Shown in pieces: positions 54,471 through 63,466 of a stretch of 64,000 nucleotides of DNA (position 1 is the first letter of the stretch; every line of letters begins with the position of its first letter). A model generated the notes under the pieces. That model was given only the letters and a program-made list of their open reading frames with translations, ran no database searches and had not been told where the DNA came from. Position numbers and translations under genes: made by a program. This stretch comes from Sporolactobacillus pectinivorans (GTDB lineage Bacteria > Bacillota > Bacilli > Bacillales > Sporolactobacillaceae): positions 3,436,388 through 3,500,387 of the forward strand of contig NZ_NXGA01000001.1 of NCBI RefSeq assembly GCF_002802965.1. Direction: 5' to 3'.

Positions 54471-55929
54471 ATGGCTTCTATTTTACCAGATCTTCAGGAG
54501 AAGAAACAGCTTCATTCACGCGTCTCACGATTCTTCCGTCAGGCGAAGATTGGTTCCTTCTTAAATCAGAGTCACATTTTGAAAGTGAAGGGTTTTTCAC
54601 CGTTCTTTCTGATCCAGTTCTTTTTTCACTCGTGCTCCAAGGAAAAACGCTGAATACTTTGCTCCATTCCGACCGTTTACAGAACGCGCCCGCCAAAGAT
54701 GCCTTTTACGATTTGCTGAAGGGGGCCACTTACAATTGGCGGTTGTTTCTGAGCCGTGTCAGTTCGTTTCTCATTGTCACTTGTTTCAAGCCATTGACTG
54801 GAGACCATCGGAATCGCGTGCTGATTTATGATGACTCCACGTATCGTCGCCATCGAAGCAAGCACGTTGAACTACTCTCACGCGTCCGCGATCATACAAC
54901 GGGACACTACGTCAGGGGATTTCGTATGCCCACTCTGGGTTGGTCCGATGGCGTGACTTTCATACCGCTCGCGTTTTCACTGCTGAGTTCTCAAAAGAAA
55001 AAGAACCGATATCAAGAAATGGATGCCTCTGTTGACAAGAGAACCCTGGGCTACCGCCGTCGAAAAGAAGCCCTGATGAAAGGGACCGAGGTGCTGTTCT
55101 GTCTGCTGGATGCCATCAACCCTTTAGAGCTAGGCGCCCAAACACTGCTCTTTGACAGCTGGTTTGCTTTCCCGGGCGTCATTAAACGTGTGGTGAAAAA
55201 CTATCCGCTTCAAGTGATCTGTATGCTTAAGCGGATGCCAAGAGTTTATTACACGTACGAAGGAAAACGCTATACCCTCACCCAACTTTACCATCAGATT
55301 CGGAAGAAACGCGGACGCGCTAAAATTCTTGCTTCCGCTTTTGTCGGACTGGGCGTGGATGAAGACGGCTCCGAACAGAGGGCCAAAATCGTTTTTGTTC
55401 GCGATCATCACCGATCGAAACAGTGGCTGGCCCTATTGACGACCTCTTTGGAACAGACCGATGAGGAAGTGGTTCGCGTCTATGGCAAACGCTGGGCCAT
55501 CGAATGTTTTTTCAAAATGACTAAGTCTCATCTTCGTCTGGCTAAAGAATGTCAGTGCCGCAACTATGATGCCTTAATCGCGCATACGACGATTGTGTTT
55601 CTTCGCTATATCATGCTGGCGTGGAGTGCCCGGGAGGAACAGGATCCAAGAACGTTGGGCAATCTTTTTTCTCTCTGTTGTGATGAGATTGAGGATCTCC
55701 GTTTTGCGGAAGCACTCATGACCCTTCTCGAACTGCTGAGTTCTACGCTCATGCATTTTTCGCTTCATCATCCGCTTTTTCCAAGTTGCTTCTCGAACTG
55801 CTGAGTTCTACGCTCATCGAAGAAGATCTTCTGACAGATGAGCAGATTCAGCCTTTTCTAGACCAATTTTTCAACAAATTACCCGACTTTTTACGAAAAC
55901 CCCTGCTGAATCAGCGTGTCGCAGTCTAA
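54471..55929 (+). pseudogene. IS4-family DDE transposase, frameshifted twice
   Basis: The first frame runs from ATG 54471 (MASILPDLQEKKQLHSRVSR) to about 54626, where a T6 run (54621-54626) marks a shift to the main frame (SLVLQGKTLNTLLH onwards). DDE residues are present: LIYDDSTYRRHRS, LLFDSWFAFPG, and the IS4 signature Y-(2)-R-(3)-E-(6)-K in YGKRWAIECFFKMTK. Near the end a 65-bp insertion that repeats 29 bp (55724-55752 and 55789-55817) causes a second shift and an early stop at 55804. The uninterrupted frame would end with TAA at 55927. Probably inactive. Confidence 0.82.
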
Positions 55930-56009
55930 TCAAAAAGGGACGAGACCACGTCTGTCAAAGGATACAGTCAACTTCTCATGTCCGAAACTTGAGTTTTTAA
56001 TCTACTAAA

Positions 56010-56130
56010 TTACACTTTTGTAATAAATTCAAGACATAAAGACATTTGCACTTGAATAATAAAGATGAAATTTGATGCCATCTTCTCCATTGTGAATAAT
56101 GATGTCCTCGGACTGAATTCCAGATTGATA
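56010..56130 (-). pseudogene. Relic of a second PLD/DEAD/DUF3427 helicase gene (3' end)
   Basis: Minus-strand sequence encodes YQSGIQSEDIIIHNGEDGIK followed by FHLYY, then after a frame change SLCLEFITKV and stop. These match the very end of the intact helicase (HHIIHNREDGINLHLF and SLYLEFITKV). About 35 codons between them are missing. The 3' untranslated bases (TTTAATCTACTAA) are also shared with the intact gene at 31612-31624. The relic sits between the IS right end and the second duplicated unit. Confidence 0.8.
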
Positions 56131-56252
56131 AGACCTGAACATGCTGATAAGAACGGAAGAAAATCCCCCTAAATATAAGCATCATGCCTTGCCTTAAAGT
56201 CAGGTTTAAGGAATATAATGAATCTAATTTATGGAAGGGGATGAATCACATC

Positions 56253-56630
56253 ATGGCATCTTTAACCGATTATCAAACGATTTGCGGAAATTTTAACCGC
56301 AGTGTTTCTGCCAGCCTGGCATTGCCTGAAATAGCACCGGAAGGAACAAACGTATTAGTCGAAAGCGGGCCGATCAAAATTGAAATGACAGTTTCAGACG
56401 GAGAAGTTAAAAAGATCGTGATTTATTCTGCAAAAGCGCAAACGCCGGAATTTGATGAAACGTTTGAGGGCTTTGAAGGCGGGCTTCATATTTCAGATAT
56501 CAAATTATTTTATGCCTATCAAGAATCTGTAAAAAATACAGCGACAACGGCGGCTGTCTCAAAGAATGTAAAAGTAACTTATATTACAAAAAGCACCGAT
56601 GATCTGACCGCGATTTTTGAAGTTAAATAA
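56253..56630 (+). CDS. Unknown 125-residue protein, paralogue 2
   Basis: A paralogue of the protein at 52375-52752. Shared blocks are FNRSVSA, LVESGPIKI, YSAKAQTPEFDETFEGFEGG and LFYAYQESVKN. The region 60 bases upstream, with the CTTGCCTTAAAG and GGTTTAAGGAATATAATGA elements, is also duplicated, so the two genes probably share a promoter type. ATG 56253 is preferred, with GGAAGGGG upstream. Function unknown. It precedes the full-length LtrA gene. Confidence 0.7.
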   Translation: MASLTDYQTICGNFNRSVSASLALPEIAPEGTNVLVESGPIKIEMTVSDGEVKKIVIYSAKAQTPEFDETFEGFEGGLHISDIKLFYAYQESVKNTATTAAVSKNVKVTYITKSTDDLTAIFEVK

Positions 56631-56640
56631 TCTTTGTTTT

Positions 56641-56667
56641 GCCAATGCAAGTTCGTATTGGCTTTTT
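56641..56667 (+). terminator. Terminator after paralogue 2
   Basis: The stem GCCAAT/ATTGGC is followed by TTTTT; the counterpart of the one at 52762. Confidence 0.75.
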
Positions 56668-56732
56668 CGTCCATTAATGGCAAAATATAATCATAGAAAA
56701 GCCGGAAAAGTCATTCAGTGGAGGTTGAAAAT

Positions 56733-57884
56733 GTGACAGAAAAGTTACTTGGGAAGAAAGAAGTCAGCACTTTGGAATTATTTTACGATTTGATTTTTGC
56801 CTATGCCATCAGCCGGATGACCGAGGTGCTGCATCTGGTCATCAATCATACCCTGCCGCTGATTAATCTGGCCGAATATTTGATGATGATGCTTGTATTC
56901 TGGACGATCTGGACTTACCAGACGGTTTATGCCAATCGTTTCCTGAAAGGGGATCTCAGCAACTCTCTGTTTTTGATTTTCGACATGTTCTGGGTCGTGA
57001 TCCTGTCACAGTCTCTGAATGAAAACTTTGCATCCACCCATTTCACATTTGCCGGATCAACGTCTGTTCTGTTATTAAGCATTGCATTTCAATACTATCT
57101 GCAATCAAGACGGGCGGATACTCCAGAACATAAAAAATTAGCGCTGCATTTCTCTGTGCTGCTTATGATCATCAGTTTGATCGGATTTGTGACCATTCTT
57201 CCTGTTCCGACACTTTATTTGCTTCGCTTTGCCGTATATACCGCCTCGATCATTGCTGTCGCTTTCTATCCACTTTTTATGAAGCAGACACTGACTGATT
57301 TCTCGACACAGTTTGATCATCTGAGCGAACGCTATTCGCTTTTTACCCTGTTACTGTTCGGCGAAGCCGTGATCGCCATAGCACAGACGATTAATATTCA
57401 TCATTTAAAAATCGAGAGCGTACTCTATTTTGTAATCATTGCCTTACTTTTTACCCTCTATATGATCACTTATGAGCTGGGTATCAACCGAAGAGCCAGA
57501 ACAGCGGGGCTGGTTATGATCCATCTGCATTATTTTATTTTTGTAGGTATTAATTTAATCACCGCCTTACTGGAATTGTTCATCCTTCATGAATTAAATA
57601 CCACATTCTTTATCGTCATCTTTGACATCAGTGCGGTCCTTTTCATTTATTCCATGCTGGCTCTTTTGAGCACTTATCCGAAAAAGAACACACATGTGAC
57701 CAGCAAAGAATTCGCGACAATTTCCCTCTTAAATTTAGTCTGGATTATTTTAAGCCTTTTGTTGAAAAGTAATCCGTTAATGTTTTTAGGTGGATTAACG
57801 CTTATTCTGATTATTCTAGCCGTATACTGGTGGCGTGTTATTCTGCAGTCAGCGCATAAGATAAAACATGAAACGATAGGGTAA
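56733..57884 (+). CDS. LtrA-like membrane protein, copy 2, full length
   Basis: A 383-residue polytopic membrane protein with about ten spans. It has the family start KKEVSTLELFYDLIFAYAIS followed by FWTIWTYQTVYANRF, SERYSLFTLLLFGEAVIAIA and a repeated membrane pattern to the C-terminus (VYWWRVILQSAHK). GTG 56733 follows GGAGG by 8 bases. It is the intact paralogue of the gene at 52850. Known function of the family is limited to a low-temperature growth defect in Listeria; the substrate is unknown. Confidence 0.86.
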   Translation: MTEKLLGKKEVSTLELFYDLIFAYAISRMTEVLHLVINHTLPLINLAEYLMMMLVFWTIWTYQTVYANRFLKGDLSNSLFLIFDMFWVVILSQSLNENFASTHFTFAGSTSVLLLSIAFQYYLQSRRADTPEHKKLALHFSVLLMIISLIGFVTILPVPTLYLLRFAVYTASIIAVAFYPLFMKQTLTDFSTQFDHLSERYSLFTLLLFGEAVIAIAQTINIHHLKIESVLYFVIIALLFTLYMITYELGINRRARTAGLVMIHLHYFIFVGINLITALLELFILHELNTTFFIVIFDISAVLFIYSMLALLSTYPKKNTHVTSKEFATISLLNLVWIILSLLLKSNPLMFLGGLTLILIILAVYWWRVILQSAHKIKHETIG

Positions 57885-57916
57885 TTCCACTGGCTCGGAA
57901 CCAAATCGCACAGTTA

Positions 57917-58435
57917 TCAGTTAATGTCTAAACCCATCGTGATACTGTCATAAAACTTGCCGTTTACCAGCAGATCCCGTTTGATCATGCCCTCTTCAAC
58001 AAAGCCGGCTGACTGGTAAAGACGTTTCGCACGGACGTTATCCATTCGAACCCGCAAATTTATTCTTCTGATGATATGGGTTCGATGTGCCCAGCTAATC
58101 AGCGTTTTCAGTAGCACTTTACCGATATGTTGCCCCCAGTATGCTTGCAGCACGCTGATCCCAAATTCGCCCGTGTGAGCCGTTCTTGATCTTGTGCCGC
58201 CGGAAAAATTCAAGCATCCTATTATATTGTCATCGACTTCCGCAACAAGAAATAAAGCGTTATCCCTGATTGAAAAGCTGTCAAGCGTGTCTTTTTCCTG
58301 TGCTATATCAAGATGAAGTTCTCTAGGTCCGAACGTTAGAAAATCAGACTCAGCCGAAATTTTTTCGAGATAGTCTAATAATTTTTCGGCATCATCCGCG
58401 ACGGCTTCCCTTATCATTACGCTGTCTTCTTCCAT
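57917..58435 (-). CDS. GNAT family N-acetyltransferase
   Basis: A 172-residue protein. The acetyl-CoA binding loop appears as VLQAYWGQHIGKVLLKTLIS, followed by the late NVRAKRLYQSAGFVEEGMIK block. The N-terminus (MIREAVADDAEKLLDYLEKI) and the GTRSRTAHTGEFGISV strand are typical of the YkkB/RimJ-like branch. AAGGG lies 7 bases before ATG. It converges with LtrA copy 2. Substrate unknown. Confidence 0.85.
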   Translation of the reverse strand: MEEDSVMIREAVADDAEKLLDYLEKISAESDFLTFGPRELHLDIAQEKDTLDSFSIRDNALFLVAEVDDNIIGCLNFSGGTRSRTAHTGEFGISVLQAYWGQHIGKVLLKTLISWAHRTHIIRRINLRVRMDNVRAKRLYQSAGFVEEGMIKRDLLVNGKFYDSITMGLDIN

Positions 58436-58529
58436 TCGAAGCCCTTCCCTTCTCTATTGAAGAGGTACATTTCTGCTCATTATCTCTTGATTTTCTTCTT
58501 GGCGCTTATCGAATATAATAAAAGCCCTC

Positions 58530-59376
58530 TCAAAATGGAAACATATAATCAGGCAGCGCTCCATTCTCCTGTAGATACCGATACATTCTACGTAACGCTT
58601 CTCTCAGTTTCACACCTTTTTTCAAGGCACTATTAAATTCCCGCGACCAATGATCTTTTAACTCATATTCACGCAAAGGTTTGAGCAGGGCGTACAAGGA
58701 CACCTCATCGTTCCGCTCGCTGATATTGTCGTTAAAATAATGAATCACCTCATCATAGTCATGCAATGATATATGCAGCCTGAAAATCATTTCAACCAGG
58801 TTATTCGATTTTTCCTTACGCCCATAGTCGGAGTTGTCTGAAGTCCATACTTTTTTTGGATGGCGCTGACTTTTTTTCCACGATTTCTGCCTTGAGCATC
58901 TCGCACGCCTCAATAGCCATTTCTTTAGCGTCTGCAGATTTGAGATTCTTAACCAATATTTTTATCAGAAATGAAGGTAATGTTTCTCTGTCTACCTGAG
59001 TATTAATAACCAATGTGATCGCCGATTTTATAGAATCCTGGTTAATTCCACGATCCAGTCCTGACCGCTCTTTTTTTGTGATCGAACGATTGGGTGCGTA
59101 ATAATACGATTTATAGGCATTCTGAACAAATTGATCAATCTCATTTTTCAAATCAACTATACCTATTTTTTGCTCCTGATTTTTTCTGATTCTACCCGCA
59201 TTGCTTACGCTATGCGGGTCTTGCAGCAGAAGATCAATCCCATTCTCCTCTCGCAGCCCCTTGGGCATAGACTTATACATTTCAGCAATGATAAGTCTTA
59301 AATCATCGTCACTATATTTTTTCAAATGCTGTCTCAGTTCTGATACCAACGTGGTGCAGTCCTCCCTTGGTTTCAT
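58530..59376 (-). pseudogene. Unknown Bacillota protein, frameshifted at an A7 run
   Basis: Frame 1 from ATG 59376 gives a helical protein (LRQHLKKYSDDDLRLIIAEM, DLKNEIDQFVQNAYKSYYYA, PNRSITKKERSG) and would stop at 58816. At the A7 run 58851-58857 the coding shifts to a second frame (VWTSDNSDYGRKEKSNNLVE, DYDEVIHYFNDNISERNDEV, YRYLQENGALPDYMF) ending at 58530. Joined length is about 280 residues. I recall homologous unannotated proteins in Bacillus relatives but no function. It starts exactly after the stop of the next upstream gene (TAAATG), so the two are one operon. Confidence 0.7.
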
Positions 59377-60165
59377 TTACACTCCGTCTATTACAGCGGG
59401 ATTTTCTGCTCCCTTGTCAAATTGTTTCGTGATCGGGTTATAGTAGAGGGTTTGCCGTTTCCGTTCGGATCGGAACGAAATATCGATGTCATAGTGCAGG
59501 ATGGGCACAAAATAGATGATGCCGTGATCAAGTGTGATCTCAGTATGGCCGTATGATTTTTTCTTGATTTCTTCAAGCTGCTTGTCCATTTCCATGACAA
59601 TCGCTTCGGATTTTGTAGCGATTTCTTTGACTTTATCTTCACTTAATCCCTTGCGCGCAGTTCTTCGATCATTCTCTTTCAACAGATCCTTGTAATAAGT
59701 CTCAATCCGATCAATATCTTTTTGCAGATGTTGATCCTGCCGCCGCTGTTTTTGTTCCATTTCCGCATCGCTTTTTACCTTATTGTAGGCGATCACAAAT
59801 GCTTCATCCATATTCAGATCTGTCGGGATCGGATAGTGATACAATGGGGCAGACTGGTAAACGATGCGATTCTGCTGCTGTTTCATGAATTCCGACTTTT
59901 CGTTTGTGATCAGGTTCATCCAGATCTGGTTCGAACTCTCTTCTTTTTCATCCGAAATAAAAGTGATGTGAAATTGGAAGAGGGCCCATACGCCCATGAC
60001 ATGTTTTTCATCGAGGATACTGATTTTCCCTTTTTCGTCGTGCAAAAACCCCGTAATCTTCTTAAGCGGGTTGACTTTTTCCAAATTGGGATCTTCTCAG
60101 TGTTTCAGTTCTACCTTTTCCAGATTCAGCTCTACTGCCGGACTTGGGTGCAAAAAAATATCCAT
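59377..60165 (-). pseudogene. Unknown protein gene with an early in-frame TGA
   Basis: From ATG 60165 the frame reads MDIFLHPSPAVELNLEKVEL, then TGA at 60097-60099, and continues in the same frame EDPNLEKVNPLKKITGFL through to 59377. The rest is a 235-codon open frame (TTG 60084) with VWALFQFHITFISDEKE, a long charged helix near 110-170 (RIETYYKDLLKENDRRTARK) and a final beta part (GIIYFVPILHYDIDISFRSE). The N-terminal continuity suggests the TGA is a mutation; a start at the TTG with a weak site is the alternative. No family recognised. Operon with the next, also broken, gene. Confidence 0.5.
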
Positions 60166-60204
60166 CAGGCATCCAATACTAGGTAAACTAGGACGATATT
60201 CCTG

Positions 60205-61113
60205 TTATCCGCGCACTTTGTACCATTTTGGGATGACACTCTGAAATTGGTCATAAGCGTCTAAAACTTTTTTCGACTGATCCAGCATCACATTGACTTC
60301 CGACTGTCCGAATTGAATCGCCCAGGGTATCGAGCTCAGCTGATTGACTGCAATATACAGTGCCATCAGTCTGAAAAATGAATCAGGAACACTGTCACAA
60401 AAATAGCCGTCAATCTGCCCCGTGGCGAAAATCGGGCTGATGTCCGCACTCCATGTGATTCGGTTGAATTCCTCCCATGGATCACCATAGTCGAGCCGGT
60501 CAAAGTCAACAATACTCATTTTATGATCCTCGTTGATGACCATATTGCCGCAATGGTAGTCGCCATGCTGGGCGGTTTGCGTTCTTTGATCCAGAAGATA
60601 TCGGTTCACATTGATATAATCGATGATTTTATCGGCATTCCCTATCTTAATGCCGCAGTTTTTATAGGCTTTTATTTTCTGGTCCGTTTTCTGGTTGAAT
60701 ATTTCAGACCATGATGGGCGTTCATTTGGCACCGGATTTTGATGAATAAGCTTCAGCGTCCGCCCGGCAAAGTACCCAAGTTTATACCGTTCTTCCCTGG
60801 AAAACTTCGGCAAAACCCTTCCGGCCTCATCACCTTCAAGCCAGGTCAACAGGGTGTATACATTTCTTTCTTTATTACAAATCCCGAAATCAATCGGCTC
60901 AGGCATCGCTATGTTACTGCTGTACCATTCTTTCAAAGCCTCGTACTCACTCTGTCTTCTATCGAAATTCGAGATATCTGAGATCCGCAACAGAAACTTC
61001 CTTCGATCCAACATTTCGACATAAAACTTTTGATCATTAGACCAGCCTTTAGTGACCGGAATTACTTTTTTCCAATCATCTGAGCCGGGGATACCGGAAA
61101 AAAGACCGTTCAT
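60205..61113 (-). CDS. Aminoglycoside phosphotransferase-family kinase
   Basis: A 302-residue protein of the APH/choline kinase fold. The N-lobe has FLLRISD with the ATP lysine region, the catalytic loop is AQHGDYHCGNMVIN (HxDxxxxN) and the metal aspartate is in SIVDFDRLDYGDPWEEF. Such proteins phosphorylate aminoglycosides, sugars, choline or fructosamines; nothing here points to an antibiotic in particular. ATG 61113 follows AGGTGAGACGA; the 20-residue longer frame is unsupported. Confidence 0.83.
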   Translation of the reverse strand: MNGLFSGIPGSDDWKKVIPVTKGWSNDQKFYVEMLDRRKFLLRISDISNFDRRQSEYEALKEWYSSNIAMPEPIDFGICNKERNVYTLLTWLEGDEAGRVLPKFSREERYKLGYFAGRTLKLIHQNPVPNERPSWSEIFNQKTDQKIKAYKNCGIKIGNADKIIDYINVNRYLLDQRTQTAQHGDYHCGNMVINEDHKMSIVDFDRLDYGDPWEEFNRITWSADISPIFATGQIDGYFCDSVPDSFFRLMALYIAVNQLSSIPWAIQFGQSEVNVMLDQSKKVLDAYDQFQSVIPKWYKVRG

Positions 61114-61217
61114 TCGTCTCACCTCTTCTGAGCAGCGTATATGTACTGTATCTACTTTTAAAACACGCGGCAAAGCCTCTCACCCATTTTCTCATCAGGA
61201 TATCACTGTATCAAAAC

Positions 61218-61247
61218 AGCGCCATTGAAGCTTAATTCAATGGCGCT
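61218..61247 (-). terminator. Terminator of the proline iminopeptidase-like gene
   Basis: A perfect 12-bp stem AGCGCCATTGAA/TTCAATGGCGCT, with the minus-strand tail GTTTTGAT. It lies 26 bases after the peptidase stop. Confidence 0.82.
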
Positions 61248-61273
61248 GTTTCATGTACAAATTGGTTCGTTAT

Positions 61274-62185
61274 TCAATCGTTAAAATTGTTGTTTTCGAC
61301 ATCCTTAATGAAAGTCGCCAGGTGATCGAAGTAGACCGGAGCGTTATCGATCATATGATGATGCCCGCCGTTAGGTGTAGTCGCCAGCCGGGCGTGCGGA
61401 ATGGCCTGAGCCATCCGTTTGGCGGCGGCAATGGGCATGGTTTCGTGTTCGCCAAACGTAACGAGCGTGGGCACGGTGATATTTTTAAGCTGATCGCGGA
61501 CGTCCCATTCCTTTAATTTTCCAGTGACGACAAATTCATTGTCGCCCTGGAAATCATTATAAACAGGAGCCGCCATAGTGCTGATCAGATGGGAAATAGC
61601 CGGCGGCTGCCTGCGGTCAACATAGCCCTCGTTGAGGATATCAACGTAGCCCTGGTAACGCGCATTATCATAGTCATTCTTTGCTTCGCATTCCTTCATA
61701 AACACAACGGCATCAGCGGGCAGTGCTTCCTCCCGAATTTTATTAATGTTAGTGACATATTCATCGATGTTGTCCGTCATGGATGAAATGATCGCACCTT
61801 TAAGATGCCGGCCATATTTCAGAGCGTACATCTGGACAAGCAAACCGCCCCAGCTTTGGCCGATCAGATAAAAGTGATCAAGGCCCAGTTTTTGGCGAAC
61901 TTCCTCAACTTCACCGAGAAAATAATCATAAGTTAAATACTTCCGGGCTGTTTCGGGATCGGAGTAGTCCGGCTGGTCGGAATAAAAAGAACCTAATTGA
62001 TCATACATGTGAACCTGAATGTTCAATCCCTGTTCGGCCAGCATCTGAGCGAAATTTTCATAATATTCATGTGTGCCGCCGGGTCCGCCGTGAAGGCAGA
62101 GCAAATGAATACCTCCGGTTCCCTGGGTATTGGTCCATAGGTGGTAGCCGTTATCAAGAGTTAAAATTGTTGTTCCTTGCTTCAT
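61274..62185 (-). CDS. pip: Proline iminopeptidase-family alpha/beta hydrolase
   Basis: A 303-residue S33-type peptidase. The oxyanion motif LLCLHGGPGGTHEYYE, the nucleophile elbow YLIGQSWGGLLVQMYAL with catalytic Ser, the aspartate in TLVTFGEHETM and the late histidine in NGGHHHMIDN are all present. It removes N-terminal proline from peptides; related enzymes are acyl transferases or esterases. ATG 62185 is preferred over TTG 62188, with AGGTG upstream. Monocistronic with its own terminator. Confidence 0.87.
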   Translation of the reverse strand: MKQGTTILTLDNGYHLWTNTQGTGGIHLLCLHGGPGGTHEYYENFAQMLAEQGLNIQVHMYDQLGSFYSDQPDYSDPETARKYLTYDYFLGEVEEVRQKLGLDHFYLIGQSWGGLLVQMYALKYGRHLKGAIISSMTDNIDEYVTNINKIREEALPADAVVFMKECEAKNDYDNARYQGYVDILNEGYVDRRQPPAISHLISTMAAPVYNDFQGDNEFVVTGKLKEWDVRDQLKNITVPTLVTFGEHETMPIAAAKRMAQAIPHARLATTPNGGHHHMIDNAPVYFDHLATFIKDVENNNFND

Positions 62186-62379
62186 CAATAATCACCTGAT
62201 TTTTAAATGGATAGTCTTATCATATCACTAATGGGATTAAGATCTGAAAAAATTCAGGACAACGCGCATAGTTGAGGAGTCCAATTTTCATCTGAATTCT
62301 TCCTTTACCGGAGCCACATTCTTTTCAAATCGAGCACCTCCCGGATCAAAACCAATACAACCGATTCGGGCGCTATACT

Positions 62380-62943
62380 TCACTCATTTTTTAGTATTGA
62401 ATTTAGAAAAGTTTCGATCACGTACTCCCGCTGATGATCATCACGGACATCTTTGCCTGAGTATTTTAAGAAGTCATCAGCTTTGACCATCAATACTTGT
62501 AAAAATGATATAACCTCAAAGGCAGTTAGCTTTATTTCAAATTCATTTCTTTGTCCTCCGAAGTGTTGTTCGAGAAGTGGAATAATGTAAAAGGGTAAAT
62601 GAATATCTGCTTTTGTCAACTCATAAATGGTCGTTGATTTTGTCAATGAATAATACTGCATCGTTAACTGGCTCAGATGTAAGAGCATTTGCAGCAGTTT
62701 CTCATAAGGAGATTGAGCGCGATTTTCAATGTTTATCCAGTCATCAGCAGCACTTTTTATGAGTCGATTGACAGCAATATTAATCAACTCATCCTTAGAG
62801 CTGAAATAGTAATTAATCATTGCCAAATTTGTTTTTGCTTTTTCGGTGATTTGTCTCGAAGTCACTTCTTCCGACCTTCCACTTTCCCGCAACAAATCGA
62901 CAGTGGTTTGAATGAGTTTCTCTTTGACATCTGTCTTTGACAT
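62380..62943 (-). CDS. TetR family transcriptional regulator
   Basis: A 187-residue repressor. The N-terminal helix-turn-helix is VTSRQITEKAKTNLAMINYY and FSSKDELINIAVNRLI (residues about 22-58), followed by a ligand-binding helical domain without a recognisable ligand. GGAGGATCT lies before ATG. It is the second gene after a small membrane protein, and a perfect 16-bp palindrome upstream of that gene is the likely operator. Confidence 0.88.
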   Translation of the reverse strand: MSKTDVKEKLIQTTVDLLRESGRSEEVTSRQITEKAKTNLAMINYYFSSKDELINIAVNRLIKSAADDWINIENRAQSPYEKLLQMLLHLSQLTMQYYSLTKSTTIYELTKADIHLPFYIIPLLEQHFGGQRNEFEIKLTAFEVISFLQVLMVKADDFLKYSGKDVRDDHQREYVIETFLNSILKNE

Positions 62944-62963
62944 AGATCCTCCAATGTTTGCTC

Positions 62964-63353
62964 TTATTCATTCTCAAATAGTCGTCCGATTGTCCCTCCC
63001 ATGATGGAACATGCACCAAGCACTACAATAAATATAATATAACCGTATCCCATATTTAAGGTAAAGAGACCCATACATGAACCAGCAGCAATTCCGAACG
63101 ATTGCGAAGCATGCGTTAATGCTAACTCATGCCGTCGCTTGCTCATAACCATCCAACCGATACCAGTAAATGCGGTAATAAATAAGAGCAGCAACGTTCC
63201 GAGTGTCACCCAACGGACATCCGCAGGCGTTTGGTAGACCCAGTTTTTATCCTGCAAATGAAAAAGAAGAAAAAGAACGCCATCAATGACCAAACCAATA
63301 AAACAGCCTAAACCGCTAAAAATTTGTATTGTTCTGGGATTTTCTGTTTTCAT
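62964..63353 (-). CDS. Small four-span membrane protein, TetR-linked
   Basis: About 129 residues with four hydrophobic spans: IQIFSGLGCFIGLVIDGVLF, WVTLGTLLLLFITAFTGIGW, HASQSFGIAAGSCMGLFTL and GYIIFIVVLGACSIMGGTI. ATG 63353 follows GGTGG by 8 bases. It is upstream of and co-transcribed with tetR. Unknown function; the context suggests it is controlled by the adjacent TetR repressor. Confidence 0.65.
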   Translation of the reverse strand: MKTENPRTIQIFSGLGCFIGLVIDGVLFLLFHLQDKNWVYQTPADVRWVTLGTLLLLFITAFTGIGWMVMSKRRHELALTHASQSFGIAAGSCMGLFTLNMGYGYIIFIVVLGACSIMGGTIGRLFENE

Positions 63354-63388
63354 CGCCTTAACCACCAATCTGTTAAAATCAAACACGT

Positions 63389-63404
63389 ATTAAACATGTT
63401 TAAT
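63389..63404. promoter_or_regulatory. Likely TetR operator
   Basis: The perfect 16-bp palindrome ATTAAACATGTTTAAT lies 36 bp upstream of the membrane-protein start, where the promoter of the two-gene operon should be. Confidence 0.65.
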
Positions 63405-63466
63405 TTATAACAAAGGAAAGCCTGTGTCAACAGGTTTCTATTTACAAAAAATCCTTTATGCCTTCA

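Larger units (their letters stand above)
54329..55994 (+). mobile_element. IS4-family insertion sequence, degenerate
   Basis: A 1666-bp element bounded by 14-bp perfect terminal inverted repeats, ACTCAAGTTTCGGA at 54329-54342 and its complement at 55981-55994. It carries one transposase gene in three pieces. No clear target-site duplication was found; the flanks (TATCTTAATT and TTTTAATCTA) match only partly, which suggests later rearrangement. The right end abuts the relic of a DUF3427 helicase gene. Confidence 0.85.

Noticed and set aside
54329..55994. Composite transposon carrying the LtrA units
   Set aside because: Only one IS copy is present, with no second copy flanking either unit.
60205..61113. 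Aminoglycoside resistance gene
   Set aside because: The kinase fold is shared by many sugar and choline kinases; no resistance-specific motif or mobile context.
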